DNA of 64,000 bases from Theobroma cacao (GCF_000208745.1 NC_030858.1:17965946-18029945), one strand, 5' to 3'; positions 36,460 through 48,681 are shown, counted from the stretch's first letter. Numbers and translations are program-made. Notes: generated from the sequence alone by a model not told the origin.

Positions 36460-36656
36460 TGTTAGAATCCCATTAGGAAAGTAATTCTTCTTAGCTTATA
36501 ATAGGAAAGAATTATTTTGCAAAAATTCATAATCAATTGGTAAGGGTTTGGATTTCTCTCCAAAATCTCTTTGAATAAGTAAGTTTTCATTTTCTTCTCT
36601 TATGTTTTGTTTTTTTTTTTTAATTTCTTGACCAAACCAAAAGCTTAGATAGGACA
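36460..36656 (+). mobile_element. Short LTR of a gypsy element with tRNA-Arg-like PBS
   Basis: It begins TGTTAGAATCCCATTAGG and ends TTAGATAGGACA. The adjoining TTGGTGACTCCTCT (36659-36672) is a decayed form of TGGCGACTCCACTGGGGA, complementary to the 3' end of plant tRNA-Arg. The gag relic at 36845 follows in the same orientation. The LTR is only 197 bases, so it may itself be deleted inside. Confidence 0.55.
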
Positions 36657-36844
36657 TTTTGGTGACTCCTCTAAAAGGGAGTGATTGCATTAAGTAAAAG
36701 TCATCAACAAATTGCACTATTAAAATATATGGAAGTTCTCCTGATAACTAAGAAACACCAGTTCCAACTTGTGTCTAAGACCTCGTGAAATTATCTTATG
36801 CTTCCTAAGAAAATATGCAAATGTTTGAGGATAACAAGAAGTAG

Positions 36845-38042
36845 ATGATGGAGACAATCTCCCAACTTGTATCCTTTATTGCCATAACCTTTCAAGCTCA
36901 ACCTGTGCAGCTTAATTGTAGCAAAAATGTAACTAAAGGAATCAACAACACCTATAGTAATAGAGGAAATGTAGAGAGCACGACTAGCATATTAACTAGT
37001 ACAACCAATCTTTCTATTGTTGGTAACGCTACTATAGCAATGATGTCAACCACCATTGAAGGTTTTGTGACAAAGGAAGAGCTCCATAAGCTATTTAACC
37101 ATAAGAGTAAGAACCTCAACTTTTTAGAGTTTAATCTTAAGTTGCCTTATCTTGTCAACATATGTGCTAAATCGTATCCTATGTTCAACCAATCTAATTG
37201 GCAAGGCTATTGATATTTGTGAGCATATCATGAAGTCTGTGAAGACCTTTGGAGTGAAAGGATTAGACGATGACTTGAAGTTAAAAGAATTCTCTAAATC
37301 CCTTATTGAAAAGGCTTAAATCAGTATGTCAATCTCACTCCTGGTTCTATGCAATCTTGGGATTAAAAAAATTCTTCTCTATCCAAGAGAAATTTACTCT
37401 TCTTGACTTGGGAAAAGAGCATCAAAAGTTCAGGGAAGATCTCATGGAATACATCAAACGCTTTAGAAAAAGAATGTTGGATATTCAAGATTCCTATGAT
37501 GAGAAATAGTTAGAGAAATTTTGCATCCAAGGTATGTTTGATGAGTATAGGGAGAAAATTTACGTTTTCCCACCTTCACTGCTTTAGTTGAAACGGCATA
37601 GAAGACCAACAATACGATTTTTAGGCAAAGGGGAGCTAGTCCTTTTAAAAGGAGAAATACCTCAACAATAAACACAACTTATGGAAGAGGTAAAGAAATG
37701 AGAGATCCTCGGCCTCCTCTACATCCTAGAAGAGACAACCTAAGAAGAAGACATGAAAAGGAGATTGATTCTCCACCATTATTCTCAATCTCACTAAATA
37801 GAGTGAGAATGTTTCTCCATAAATGGATAAACGATGGACAAGGGAACTTGCCTTATGTTTCATGACCACTAACAATAGAAGAAAAGTCCAACATAAGGTG
37901 TTGTGATTATCATAAAACAGTTGATCATTCATTTGCTGAATATAGGGACCTGCATAAGATATTTTATAAGTGGGTGCAAGTAAGAGAAACAGTGGTTAAA
38001 AACAACGTGATCCAAAAAAAGCTGTTTCTCGTTCATGCATAA
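36845..38042 (+). pseudogene. Ty3/gypsy gag relic
   Basis: Start ATG at 36845. The 122-codon open part at 36845-37213 is the variable N-terminus; it ends in YPMFNQSNWQGY. Then, across frameshifts, come YVNLTPGSMQSWD near 37320, FTLLDLGKEHQKFREDLMEY and IKRFRKRMLDIQDSYDEK (37390-37509), which match the retrotransposon gag capsid region in order and spacing. Near 37880-37960, CCDYHKTVDHSFAEY is a C-x2-H...H-type finger relic common before the protease in this group. Nothing downstream is recognised; the element stops near 38042, before the serine-rich gene. Confidence 0.78.
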
Positions 38043-39188
38043 TATTTTTATTATTTATATTCTTAATTACTTCATGTACGAAAAATTTGATATATGAAAA
38101 GAAAAAGAAATTTATATTTCAACCACAAGCTTTATTGCTTATACTTTGATTGAAATGTTATTGTACAATTTATCGCAAACTTTATCACTTATACTTTGAC
38201 CATAATTCATCACTTAGATTAAAATTATTTTACTGCTCATAATTTGACTGCAGTGAAATTATGATATTAGTCGTTTAAGTTTTGTCACACATTTTCTAAT
38301 CATAGCTTTTCCATTCACATACTGGCCGCAGCTTTTCAATTGTTTAAAATTTGTGGTGTCCTAACAAGTTCTAATGATAAGGAGTTAGGACTTGGAAGTC
38401 ATGATAAGCCAGCTTTGGTTTGCTTTCTGTCTTCCCAATTTATGAGGCAGCTGTCCTTTTCCAATTTTTATGGCGTCAATCACAACGCCTTTGGTGCTCC
38501 TAGTCTTACGAATTTTTTTGCCCCGGTCCTCCATATACTTAAAGTATATTCTTTAAAAGGTCAGCCACGGTTGTGTTCAAATTTCAAAATGGCTTTTGAA
38601 AGTCCAACACCAAACCATACCCCTCATCTCATGTCAGGCCCCGGCTCACCTGACCTGCGCAAAACAATAACAAAATGGGGAAGAACCAAAGAATATACCT
38701 TACACTCGACGAAACGCAATTCCAGAACAGACGACGCAATAATTGTAGCAGCGAGCGCGACCCTGAACGCCTAACGGAGACATCAACGCAACGTAGACGG
38801 TGATCACCAAACGCTGCAAAACACAAAACGGATTTGCACTGTCACACTCACTTTAGATGAAAACTCCGAACAAGTCTTTGCAAATGCAAACCGAAGTTCG
38901 AATTGCTCCCTATTATTAACCGTTTTGAATCCCGGTTTTATGTTTATAATCAAATTTGGATTCAATGAATTCAATTATATGTCTGAAAATCTCCTTCCAT
39001 AGCAAGTGATTATGTACAAAATGAATTCTCTTCCCTCTCACAAAACTTTCCAGAGTCTTCAAGCCTCAGAATCGCCGGGCTGAGTCTCGGTCGCCTTGCC
39101 GCAGGTACAACTAAACTGTCACGCGAGTTTGACTCAGAAACCAACCTGTAACTGTAAATACAAAATCCAATCCAAGATTAAAACATCC
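38043..39188. other. 3' flank of the serine-rich gene; GC-richer island
   Basis: 38043-38330 is AT-rich, with three tandem-like repeats of a phrase containing TTTAT(C)GC-CTTATACTTTGA at 38110-38250. 38560-39150 is clearly less AT-rich than the retroelement DNA and looks like transcribed or genic sequence. Open frames on both strands (144 codons at 38340-38774 plus, 65 codons at 38629-38826 minus) resemble nothing I know. Part is likely the 3' UTR of the gene ending at 39189; a second small gene cannot be excluded. Confidence 0.4.
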
Positions 39189-39815
39189 TCAGCTTTCGGA
39201 CAGAACCGAAAGCCGACTCGGTCTCGGCCGGAACGCCGCCCTCCTCCTTTGTTGATGAGACGAAGGGCGAATCAGAGCTGTCAACGCTCTCTTAACCCAA
39301 TCTCCTTCAACACCTCCGATCCTAACAAGCGAGTTGGTCATCGCCGATCTCCGGATGTTCAATCGATTCGAAGGATATGACGCCGTATAATTAGCATCAG
39401 CATTCTGACTGTTCTTATGCAAACTGCAGCGAAAAGAGCCTGGATGCGTGGTTGGCGAGCACATACAAGTCCTCTTGGGGGGGATGGAGAGGGGATTGCT
39501 GCCTTTGGATACGGAGATGGAGCGGTTCGGAGAGATGGATCTGTTAATAGAAAAGCGAAATGGGTGAACTACAGGATTGGACGTGCAGAGATTGACGCGA
39601 GTGGGAGAGGCGGATCTGTGGTGGTGATGGTGGTCAAAGAAAGTTGACGACGGTGAAGAGAAGCTCGAGCTCGTCGAAGAAGCAAAAGATGATGAGGAAG
39701 ACGAAGAGCTGGATAACACCGTGTTTGTCTGCGAGCTATGGAATCTCCCTGATGGGGATAGCGAGCGTAAGACTGGTCCGCTCAACCTTGGTCTTGAGGA
39801 TGAAGTAGTAGCCAT
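39189..39815 (-). CDS. Serine-rich protein-like, CMCSPTTHPGSFRC family
   Basis: A 208-residue single-exon plant protein of unknown biochemical role. The N-terminus has RLSGPVLRSLSPSGRF (9-25), then a low-complexity serine tract (35-58), a His run (62-66), the family signature CMCSPTTHPGSFRCSLHK at 117-134, a conserved C-terminal block GDWVKRALTALIRPSSHQ (171-188), and a basic tail RRAAFRPRPSRLS. I know this order from plant proteins annotated as serine-rich protein-like, which are usually 100-220 residues. The paired cysteines and histidines in the signature could bind metal, but this is inference. No signal peptide or membrane segment is apparent. The ATG at 39815 is chosen because it is the first in frame and lies about 90 bases from a TATA box. 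Codon use and GC content are higher than in the surrounding repeats. Confidence 0.9.
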   Translation of the reverse strand: MATTSSSRPRLSGPVLRSLSPSGRFHSSQTNTVLSSSSSSSSSFASSTSSSFSSPSSTFFDHHHHHRSASPTRVNLCTSNPVVHPFRFSINRSISPNRSISVSKGSNPLSIPPKRTCMCSPTTHPGSFRCSLHKNSQNADANYTASYPSNRLNIRRSAMTNSLVRIGGVEGDWVKRALTALIRPSSHQQRRRAAFRPRPSRLSVLSES

Positions 39816-39902
39816 TCGATGAGAAAAAGAGGAGAATAAAGATTTCTATCTGCTCCGTTAGGCTAATTGGTTGGGCAAACCTTGCGTGTCTCCAAGGCCG
39901 GA

Positions 39903-39909
39903 TTTATAG
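39903..39909 (-). promoter_or_regulatory. TATA box of the serine-rich gene
   Basis: The minus strand reads CTATAAATC at about 88 bases upstream of the ATG at 39815. This predicts transcription starting around 39870-39880 and a 5' UTR of about 55-65 bases. Confidence 0.6.
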
Positions 39910-39949
39910 ATTGGAGAGAGGATGGCACATGGAAGGGATAGTAATTATT

Positions 39950-41518
39950 GGAGAGCCGAGGGGCTTAACAATGGTTGACCCGGTGTTGGCTTGACTAGAG
40001 TAGAGGGTAGACAACTGGACGTAGCTTTACAGTTTAGTGGCTGGTTTGAAAAGGTTGAGGCTTTGAGACTGACCGCTAGCTTGAGGGTTGAACAGCTTTG
40101 GTTGGGTTGGCTGGTTCTTCGCTGCCTCTTTGGATTCGTCTTACTTTCAGATATTAGCTACGCCGTCGTCGTCGCTTACATCAATATTAGTTATATTTTT
40201 TAATCGGTAAGGAGAAGTGTTTATTTTATTTTATTTTTTTCAATTAGAATCCGATTCTTGGAGAGAATATTTCCAAAGTAAAATTTTAAAATGACAGAAT
40301 ATTAAGTTGAAGCGAAATTCCAAGACTCTCTTAAAAGTGTTATTAAAAAAATAATTAAAAATGTAATAAGAGGGAACTAAATAATTTATAATACAATTAA
40401 CCATAAACTAAATGCCGATTTAAACAAAAAATTATTAGTACCATTAAAGTATAATATTTTAAAAAATTTAAATTATTCAAAAAAAGTTTAAATTTTTATT
40501 ATTTTATTATGTTAAATTAAATTTTTATATTTTTATTTTACATCAAATAAACTTTTATAGTTAACAGTTAATTAACTATTTTTAATTAAAATACCACTTA
40601 TCATTTTATATGTGACTTATTTATATGTTATAGTAAATAGTTTTATAACATGATGACATTATCATATGGTATTTTTTATATTCACTTAAATATTACGTAC
40701 ATATAAAATGATAAGTGATATTTTGATTAATGATACGTACATATAAAATGACAAGAGATATTTTAATTAATTATTATTTATAAAAATTAATTGTATTTAA
40801 ATTAAAAAATATAAAAATTTAATTAAATATAATAAAAATTAAAAATTAGTTTTTTTAAAAAATATTATGCTTACTGTTAAATATGCGAATTATGAAAATC
40901 GTGGAAGTTGAAGGAAATTGAAGGAGATCAATATTTTAATATTAAGGTTGGCTTGCAAAGGTTGAAGAGCTTACTTCTAGCTCAGTGTCCTTCGGGGCGG
41001 GGACCTTGGTGTTATAAATATTTAGGCGGAAGCGTTAATACCAAGCTTTCATCCCACACTTGGATTTTTCAACAAGGCTGTTCTTTTTGACTATTTCAAA
41101 AGTATAGGCTATAGATATGGTCATAACACTGAGGCAGTGGACTTTATAGACTAGCATTCTTTTCTTGTGATGATTACACCAGCCGATTATAACACACCTT
41201 CATTCAACTATCAAACTTTAACGAATTTGACTCGGTTTTCGAGTTTTAGAGGTTGAAACATATTACAATTTTTTTAGTATAAACACAAGCTAGCAATCAT
41301 ACCCTAGTGTTGCTGCAAGCAATTATATTTTTTTTAGGATAAATATGAAAACTTTTCTCAGATTTTAATTAAAATATATCTATTCGTAAGCAAATTGGTG
41401 CTTATGAATGTCTAAATTAAAGATTATATATAATAAAAATTTTATAAATTAATACTTAATAAAGTAATGATTTTGATTAAATAATATTTTGGATCAATCT
41501 CGACTTGAAACCAATGTA
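39950..41518. other. Upstream flank of the serine-rich gene; no gene recognised
   Basis: 39950-40200 is GC-richer and may be promoter. 40200-40900 is extremely AT-rich; ATACGTACATATAAAATGA(C/T)AAG-GATATTTT is repeated at about 40693-40715 and 40734-40765. A 60-codon open frame at 40908-41090 resembles nothing I know. No retroelement domain is seen. Confidence 0.45.
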
Positions 41519-41888
41519 ATAAATGTTGTAAAATATAACTTTGAAAGAGAATATTAGAAAGAAGTAGTAAGAATGTAAAAAGAACTTCTGTTTCATTTCT
41601 TGATCTAGTATATCTACCATCAACTACAATACCTTTATTTATAGGCACATATAGATAAAGGGGAAATGAATTTACACAAATAGAGAAAATGAACTTAGTA
41701 GATAGGAATGTAAATATATTGAATGAAACCAGGAGATAGGGATGTACCAACATAAATATGAATACTGGATATGGGGAGATACATTTGGATGTTATGAAAT
41801 ACAATAGATATGTACATATATTCATAACACTTTCCCTTGAATGTCCATTGGACTGCCTCATTAAAAACCTTAACTCGAAAAAATCCAA

Positions 41889-42110
41889 TGGGACAAAAAT
41901 ATGTCAAAAGGAAAGAAAGAGTAGAGTGCATAGTCCATAATTGCTTCCCTTCAATTGATCCATATTGCCACTTTTGGAATACCTAATCAAAAAGTTTAAG
42001 TTGAAAAAACCTAGTGGGACAAAAACTGGTCAGAAGGAAAAAAAGTTATAGTGCATAGTCCATAATTACTCCCTTTTAATTGAGCCATATTGCCACTTCT
42101 AGGGTCTACC
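41889..42110. repeat. Tandem pair, unit about 126 bp, next to the 3' LTR
   Basis: Two imperfect units start with GGGACAAAAA at 41890 and 42016. Both contain GTGCATAGTCCATAATT and CATATTGCCACTT. They lie between the end of pol and the 3' LTR of the copia element. Confidence 0.8.
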
Positions 42111-42119
42111 ATCTCTAAA

Positions 42120-45100
42120 GCATTTGATACTTTGCCACTCTAGAGGCAAATTAATCTTGCATCTTGTTAACTTGTTGCATTCCAATGCCAAATATTAATT
42201 TCTCAAATGTTGTTGTTGGCAATGATTTGGTAAAAAGATTTGCAAGAATTATGAATATGCATTACAACGGATCACAACCAAACACACTCTCTTCCAACTT
42301 CATATAAAGCAAAAATCTCGGAATGGTTGGAGGATATAGCTACTAGCTTTTGCTTAGTAGAGCACCAAGAAATGGTAGTGGCATTATAGCAAAATAGAGT
42401 GAACCTTGTGCGGATCATATTTATATCCTGCATCAATAAATACAATTAAACCAGAGTTAGTGAAATCCTTCAAATAATATAATCCTAAATCTATGGTTCC
42501 TTCGAGATATCGGAAGATATGTTTTATTCCATTCTAGTGTCTCTAGGTTAGCTTAGAACTAAAACGTGCCAATAAATTTACCGTAAAAACGATGTTCAGT
42601 CTCGTACATTGTGCCAAGTATATCAAAGCCCCAATTACATTGAGATGTGGTACTTCAAGACCAAGTATCTCCTCACCAGGTTTTTTAAGATGAAACAGGT
42701 ATTTTTGGGGATCAAGAGACCTTATAACCATAGGAGTGCTTAATAGATGTGCTTTGTCCATGTTAAAATGTCTAAGCTATCTCTCAATGGATGGTGATTG
42801 ATGGCCAAGTATTCCATTTGCTTTGTGCTTAAGCTCTAGACTAAGATAAAGTTTGGTTTTACCCAAATCTTTAACTTCAAACTCTCTTTTCAAATATTTA
42901 GCAGTTTTAGATAACTTTTTTAGAGTTTCAATCAAATTCATATCGTTGACATAAAATGATATCATAACGAATCCAATTTTCGATTTTTAATTAACGCACA
43001 TGGGCGAATAGGATCATTTATGTACCCTTCTTTAATTAAGTACTCGCTTAAGCATTGAAATCACATCTGACCAGATTGCATTAACTCGTACAAAGATCTT
43101 TGCAACTTTATTAAGAATAAGTTGTGGGGAGTGTATGCTTCAGGTATTTTGAATCCCTCAAAAATTTTCATATAAATATCGGAGTTTAATGAACTATATA
43201 GATATGTCGTCATACCATCCATAAGACGCATTTCCATTTTTTCAGAAATTGCTAGGCTAATAAGGAAATGAAAGGTAATCATATCCATCATAGGTGAATA
43301 CGTCTCATCATAATCAATCCTAGGTCTCTAAGAGAAACCTTGGGTAACGAATCGGGCTTCATACCTCATGACCTCGTTTTTTTCATTTCATTTTCGAACA
43401 AAGGCCCACTTGTATCCAACGCGATTTATATTGTTGAGGGTTCGAGCAACAGGCCTAAAAACCTCTCGTTTAGCTAGGGAAGTCAATTTAGCCTAGATTG
43501 CTTCCTCCCACTTGGGCCAATTTTACCTTTGACGACATTCAATAATAGATTACAGTTCATAATCATCATTTATAATCTCATGAGTAACTAAGAGTGCTAA
43601 AGCATCATCGATGATTATCTCATTCTAATCCAAATCACATTATAATATGTAATGAAAATCTAGTATTTTCGGGGTCGGTTGTCTTTTCATTTATTTGTGC
43701 TTTTGTAGAGGCAATTGGCTTTTTTGGAGAAAGCTTAACACCAAGCTCTTCTGGAGTGGATTCTTGATTCTTCCCCCTTCATTTTTTAGGGCTAATGTCC
43801 TTTGATCTTATTGATCTTCAATACTTCAGGCATGAGCCATTTTGATCCATTTCAGCTTGTTCTTTAGGAACAACAATCCTTGTTGGAATATGAGACATGG
43901 TAACCTTGGTAGCATCATTAAATAAGTCAAGAAGTCTATTGGCAATAGTCTTTAAATGGATTATACGCTGTATCTTATTTTCACATTTGAGAGTTCTTGG
44001 GCCTAAATGGGATAGATTTTTCTCATTCCATGAGAAAATCTCAACTAGTTTTTGCCTCTCACCCATGGAAGCCTTAGGTATCCCAATCGATGGAAACATT
44101 GCTTCATTGAAATGACAACCCACAAATCTAACAGTAAAAAGATCACCAGTCGTTGGTTCCAAGAACTTAATAATGGATGGTGAATCAAACCTAATGTAAA
44201 TGCCCAAATGGTGTTTGGGACCTGTTTTAGTCCATTTTTGTGGTGCTACAAGCACCTGCACAGTGCAACCAAAGGTGTGTAAATGTGAAATGTCTAGTTC
44301 ATAGCCTAAAACCAACTACATGGGAGACTGCAAAAGACTTGTAATAGGGCGCAATCTAATTAGTGCATCCACTTACAAAATAGCATGATCCCACATTGAA
44401 TAGTTAAGCTTTATCCTCAATAATAGAGTATGAGCGATAATTAGGATGCGTTTAATTAAGGATTCTACCGATCCATTCAGAATATATAAACATGTAGAAC
44501 CAGGTGCTCAACCTTGATTCCTAGTGAAACACAATACGCATCAAAGCTCTTTAATTTAAATTCACCAGCATTATCCATCCTTATGCTCTTGATTGGATAA
44601 TCAGGGAAATGTGCCTGAAGCTTTATAATCTACGTAAGTAAACGTGAAAAGGCAATGCTGTGTGTAGATAGCAGGCAAACATGGGACCATTTGCAGGATG
44701 TGTCCACTAATAATCTGAAATATTGGAATGGCCCATTTGCCGGTTGTATTGGTCCATAAATATCACATTGGATTCTTTGTAAGAATGAAGGGGATTCAAG
44801 ATTCACCTTTGTCATAAAAGGTTTAGTAATGAGCTTTCCTTGTGAACAAGTTTCACAAGTATAATCTTTGGACAATAAAACCTTTTTATCCTTTAAAAGG
44901 TATCCTCTAGTATTTTGGATTATCCTACACATCATCATAGCTCCCGAGTGACCTAGGCGATCATGCCAAAGTCCAAACTCATCGGGATTTATCAGTTTCC
45001 AGGACATGGTAGTGTAGGATTCAATAACTCTAATAGTGACACAATACAATCCTATAATTAGCACTTCTAGTTTCTCATGATGGTCTTCTAGCCCACCTTA

Positions 45101-45399
45101 TAAGAAGTGATGAAGAGACATTCCTTATTTTGCTCATAAATTGTCTCAAGATGGTACCTATTACGACATACATCTTTGAAGCTACGTAGATTCCTCTTTG
45201 ATCTACTGCTTAAGAATGCATCCTCGATATGCAAGGTGGTGCCATTTGATAGAACAATTTTGGCATTTTCGAAGCCATCAATTATCCCAACTAGATTTGA
45301 TAGACTTGATATTGTATGGAAATTTGCCTTACGCAATGTTACACTTGAAAAAAAGTGCTTGCAACAAAGTATGGTATGTGTTGTTGCCTTATCAAGCAA
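42120..45399 (-). pseudogene. Copia pol without gag, degenerate
   Basis: Domains from 45399 downward: protease-like start LLDKATTHTILCCKHF, then GTTLHIEDAFLSSRSKRNL; integrase zinc region LWHDRLGHSGAMMMCRII and YTCETCSQGKL; integrase core IQCDIYGPIQPANGPFQYF (44630-45064); integrase C-terminus LHTFGCTVQVLVAPQKW and LEPTTGDLFTVRF (43818-44315); reverse transcriptase pieces SFYVNDMNLI with the catalytic YVDD decayed to YVND and FEVKDLGKTKLYLSLEL (42777-42965); VIGALIYLAQCTRLNI (42543-42761); RNase H start LGLYYLKDF near 42470. In this copia group the protease motif is DSATT; here the serine codon is changed to lysine. Only about 230 bases separate the protease from the 5' LTR, so gag is deleted. 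Confidence 0.88.
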
Positions 45400-45939
45400 A
45401 CAAACATCTTCCCTTTTCTTAGTGATTCCCAGTTGCTCTCATATTGACAAATTCAGATGTCACCTATAGGGATTCTTGGGGACCCACCTCCACTTTAAAG
45501 GATGGAAGGAGGCTTATTAAGGTACATTGTCGACTTTAAGCCAGTTGGACGATATACAAAACTAAAATTTAATTGGTTAAAGAATTAAAAAAAATACCTT
45601 CTTATTTGGTTAGAGCCTTGTGTTGATAATGTGTTGTGAAATATAACTTTGAAGGAGAATATTAAAGAGAAGTAGTAGGAGTCAGATGATGTTTTATTTC
45701 ATTTCTTGTTCTAGTATATCTACCATCAACTACAATGCCTTTACTTATAGGCACACATAGAAGGAGGGAAAATGAATTTATATAAATAGAGGGGATGAAC
45801 TTAGTAAATTGGAATGTACATATACTGAATGAAACCAGGAGATAGGGATGTACTAACATAAATATGTACAATGGATATGGGGAGATACATTGGATGTTAT
45901 GAAATACAATGGATAGTCACATATATTCATAACAATAAA

Positions 45940-47244
45940 TTAATAATTCACTAAATTTATAAGATATTATATTTAAAAAAATACATAAGTCTCACTTAAT
46001 ATAAAAATTAATAATCTCCTTATACATCAAAATTATATATACATGACTTAATTAGAATGCATTTGTAAAATATGACTCAAATGTTACTTGTTTCTTCTTG
46101 AAATTGATGTCTCTTTAAACCATATCTCTTACTTATTTTTAGTGCATTAAGAAGTTATGGTGTAGTGTTCTCGTATTGCAAGAAAAAATTATGTAATGTG
46201 ATTATTGCCTTAAGTGCATATTTGAACAAGACAAGCTCTAATACAAAGTAATCATCTTTAACCTTATCTTCTTTTCCATTTCCTATAACGTTCTCAATAA
46301 TTCGCTTTTCACAAATAATGATAACTCGTAATTCAATAATTAGGTAATATTCATATAGTCATTCTACACAATACATGCATTAAGTTCAATGTTTTGGAAA
46401 AAAATAAAAAATAGCTTGATAAATTAAATTTTTTATTAATTAATGTATAAATTAACAAATTATTAATTTATTGATTAAATAATATATTGATTAATTAATA
46501 AATTTTCATAGTCCTAAGAGTATTACTTTATAGAGATTTTATTGTAGATAAAGGAAAAGAGAAATATTACTGGTTATTACTCCTACTAGAGTGATGCCTG
46601 TGCACTGTCCTCGAGACAGTCAATATTTTTTAATTTAATTGTTTTTTTTTTCGGTTGTTGAGAAATTGACGGAATAGATATTTAATGTTAAATGCATTAT
46701 CATATAGAATTATTGGTGAATGTTTCAACTATATAAAGCATTTTCTCACAAAAAATATATGCAATGTAAGTGCAGCCATTGTGGCAACATTGTGTCTTTA
46801 AACAAACGTAACACTTTAATTGTTGAGGAAAGCTTGGTGCCTTCATAGAAAAAGAAGAAAGCTTGTTGTTTTCCAATTGCCAAGAGCATTTTTATAGTCA
46901 TGCGAAATAACATGGAATTTTGCCAACATGGAAACTGTATCAAAGAAAAAATTGACGAAGGTTTTATAGTCATATATTCTTCGAACATTTTGAATGTTAT
47001 TTTTCCTTTAATAGCAACAATAAAGGGATGAAAGCAAAATTATAATCATACCATTATTAAACCTTTAATAGCAACAACAGAGGGATGACAAAGTACAATT
47101 ATAATCATACAAAATAACATGAAATAAATTAGTGTTCTAACTTCATTGAAAGCAAGAAAATTTGTCATCGTTGCACAATCAATGATTTGCCAGACCATTC
47201 CTTTCTTGACAACAAGAACAATTTGATTCAACAATAGTCAAATC
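45940..47244. other. AT-rich DNA, no recognised gene
   Basis: Long runs of A/T at 46400-46520 and no protein-like frame. At 46990-47105 a phrase CCTTTAATAGCAACAA(T/C)A-AGGGATGA...ATTATAATCATA occurs twice, about 70 bases apart. It is the DNA in which the solo LTR at 47250 inserted. Confidence 0.5.
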
Positions 47245-47444
47245 ATAAATGTGAAATCCCACCTTAAGTAAAAGTAAAGGTTAAGAAAAAAATCCTTAGG
47301 TGAGCATGCATGTTTCATATTTTGAACATTTAAATTAAGTTTTGAACTTGTATAATTCATATTTTGATGTTCTGAGGTGATTTATAAAGTATGGCATGAA
47401 TTGGAGTTCAAATAGACTAGTTTTCAACTCAATTTTACAAGAGA

Positions 47445-47660
47445 AAATCTATTGATACATGGTCCAAATGTATCGATAGATTTCATCCATAAGCGAATCC
47501 ATTGATACATAGCCCAAATGCATTGATAGATTTTATACAGAATGCTTTTTGAAAGGGTTTCGATGAACACCTATCGATACATGACCAAATGTATTGATAA
47601 AAATGTTCCATAAATTAAATGCATCAATGCATTCCTAAATGTATTAATACATTTTGTCAT
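47445..47660. repeat. Cluster of ATCGATA-type motifs in the solo LTR
   Basis: About eight variants (CTATTGATACAT, TGTATCGATAGA, CTATCGATACAT, GTATTGATAAA and the like) occur in about 215 bases at spacings of roughly 25-35 bases, in alternating orientations. Confidence 0.7.
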
Positions 47661-48681
47661 TTTCAAAAAAATAAAAAGGACAAAATTGCATTTTCACAGT
47701 GTAAACTATTAATAGGTTACATGTTTTGAGGGTTAGCATTACTTAGTCATTTTTCTTAGGTAAACCTTAGACCTTAATGCTCTCTCAACCCATTTTTGAT
47801 CCCAATCACTATTTTTGGAAGATTTGAGCTTGGTTTTGAGTTTTAAAAGCAAAGGTGACAATTTTCACTATTGAATCTTTAAATTTTGGATTTTTAGCTT
47901 TAAAAAATACTATTTGTTTCTCTTGATTTTTTATTCTTGCAAACTAAAGGATTGGGATGGGTTTCCTCCTTGTCTAGAGTTCACCTAAGGTAAAGATGAT
48001 GAGTTTATAGAGTAAATATATGGGTATTTAAAGAGTTGTAGATTTAATATAGAAAATTAGTTTTAGGTTAACCTGACTAGTTTTGAAATAGCCTAAATGA
48101 TTATTATGCGATTCCTAGACTAAGTATTGATTACAATAGTTGCTGGATGTTTAGGAACAGATGAAACTCTAACAATTTCACTAGATTAGGCATTTTCGTG
48201 TTGGTAGAAATTGAGTTTTCAAAAAAAAAAATAAGTGAATGCACCTTTTTAAGTATTTTATATGGTAAATTTAGCATGATTATCAACCGGTGTTTGATGC
48301 AAAATTTGAATGTTGCAATGAAATCGATAAATCTGATTGGTTGTGCACAAATGATTTTGACAAGATTTTCAAATCTATTATGTACGTAAATATCTCGATT
48401 ACATATTAGTTTTCAACAAGCGGGGACAAGTCCCTTTAAATGATTTTGTTTAAAAGTTCCTCGATTACTTCGGCTTAAGGACTAGTGTGGGTAACGAGAC
48501 ATCTCCTTGAAAAAGTGAATGTGGATGATTTAATGCTTATAAAATGTGAGAATGTGAATGTGGATGGGTAGGTTTCCACCATTTCAAGATTCATGTGAAT
48601 GTCATGATTTGCTATCTGATGCTTGATCTTAGTAAGATCTTGTATGAAATTTTAATTGTGTGATATGTTGATTTAAGCCTT

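Larger units (their letters stand above)
41524..45934 (-). mobile_element. Structurally complete Ty1/copia with target duplications
   Basis: The LTRs are 41524-41829 (306 bases) and 45632-45934 (303 bases); each begins TGTTGT(G/A)AAATATAAC and ends CATATATTCATAACA. ATAAA lies on both outer sides (41519-41523 and 45935-45939), a perfect 5-bp target duplication. The polypurine tract AAGGGAAAG lies next to the 3' LTR at 41830-41839 (minus strand), which gives the orientation. The whole element is 4411 bases. The LTRs differ at many positions, so insertion is not recent. Confidence 0.93.

Noticed and set aside
38340..38774. 144-codon plus-strand open frame
   Set aside because: No recognisable domain and a start in AT-rich DNA; it covers part of a GC-richer island where long frames occur by chance on both strands.
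39096..39647. Plus-strand frames of 94 and 76 codons over the serine-rich gene
   Set aside because: They are antisense shadows of the minus-strand gene with its conserved motif.
40908..41090. 60-codon plus-strand frame near a GC-rich patch
   Set aside because: No homology recognised and no promoter or splice support; kept only as part of an unassigned flank.
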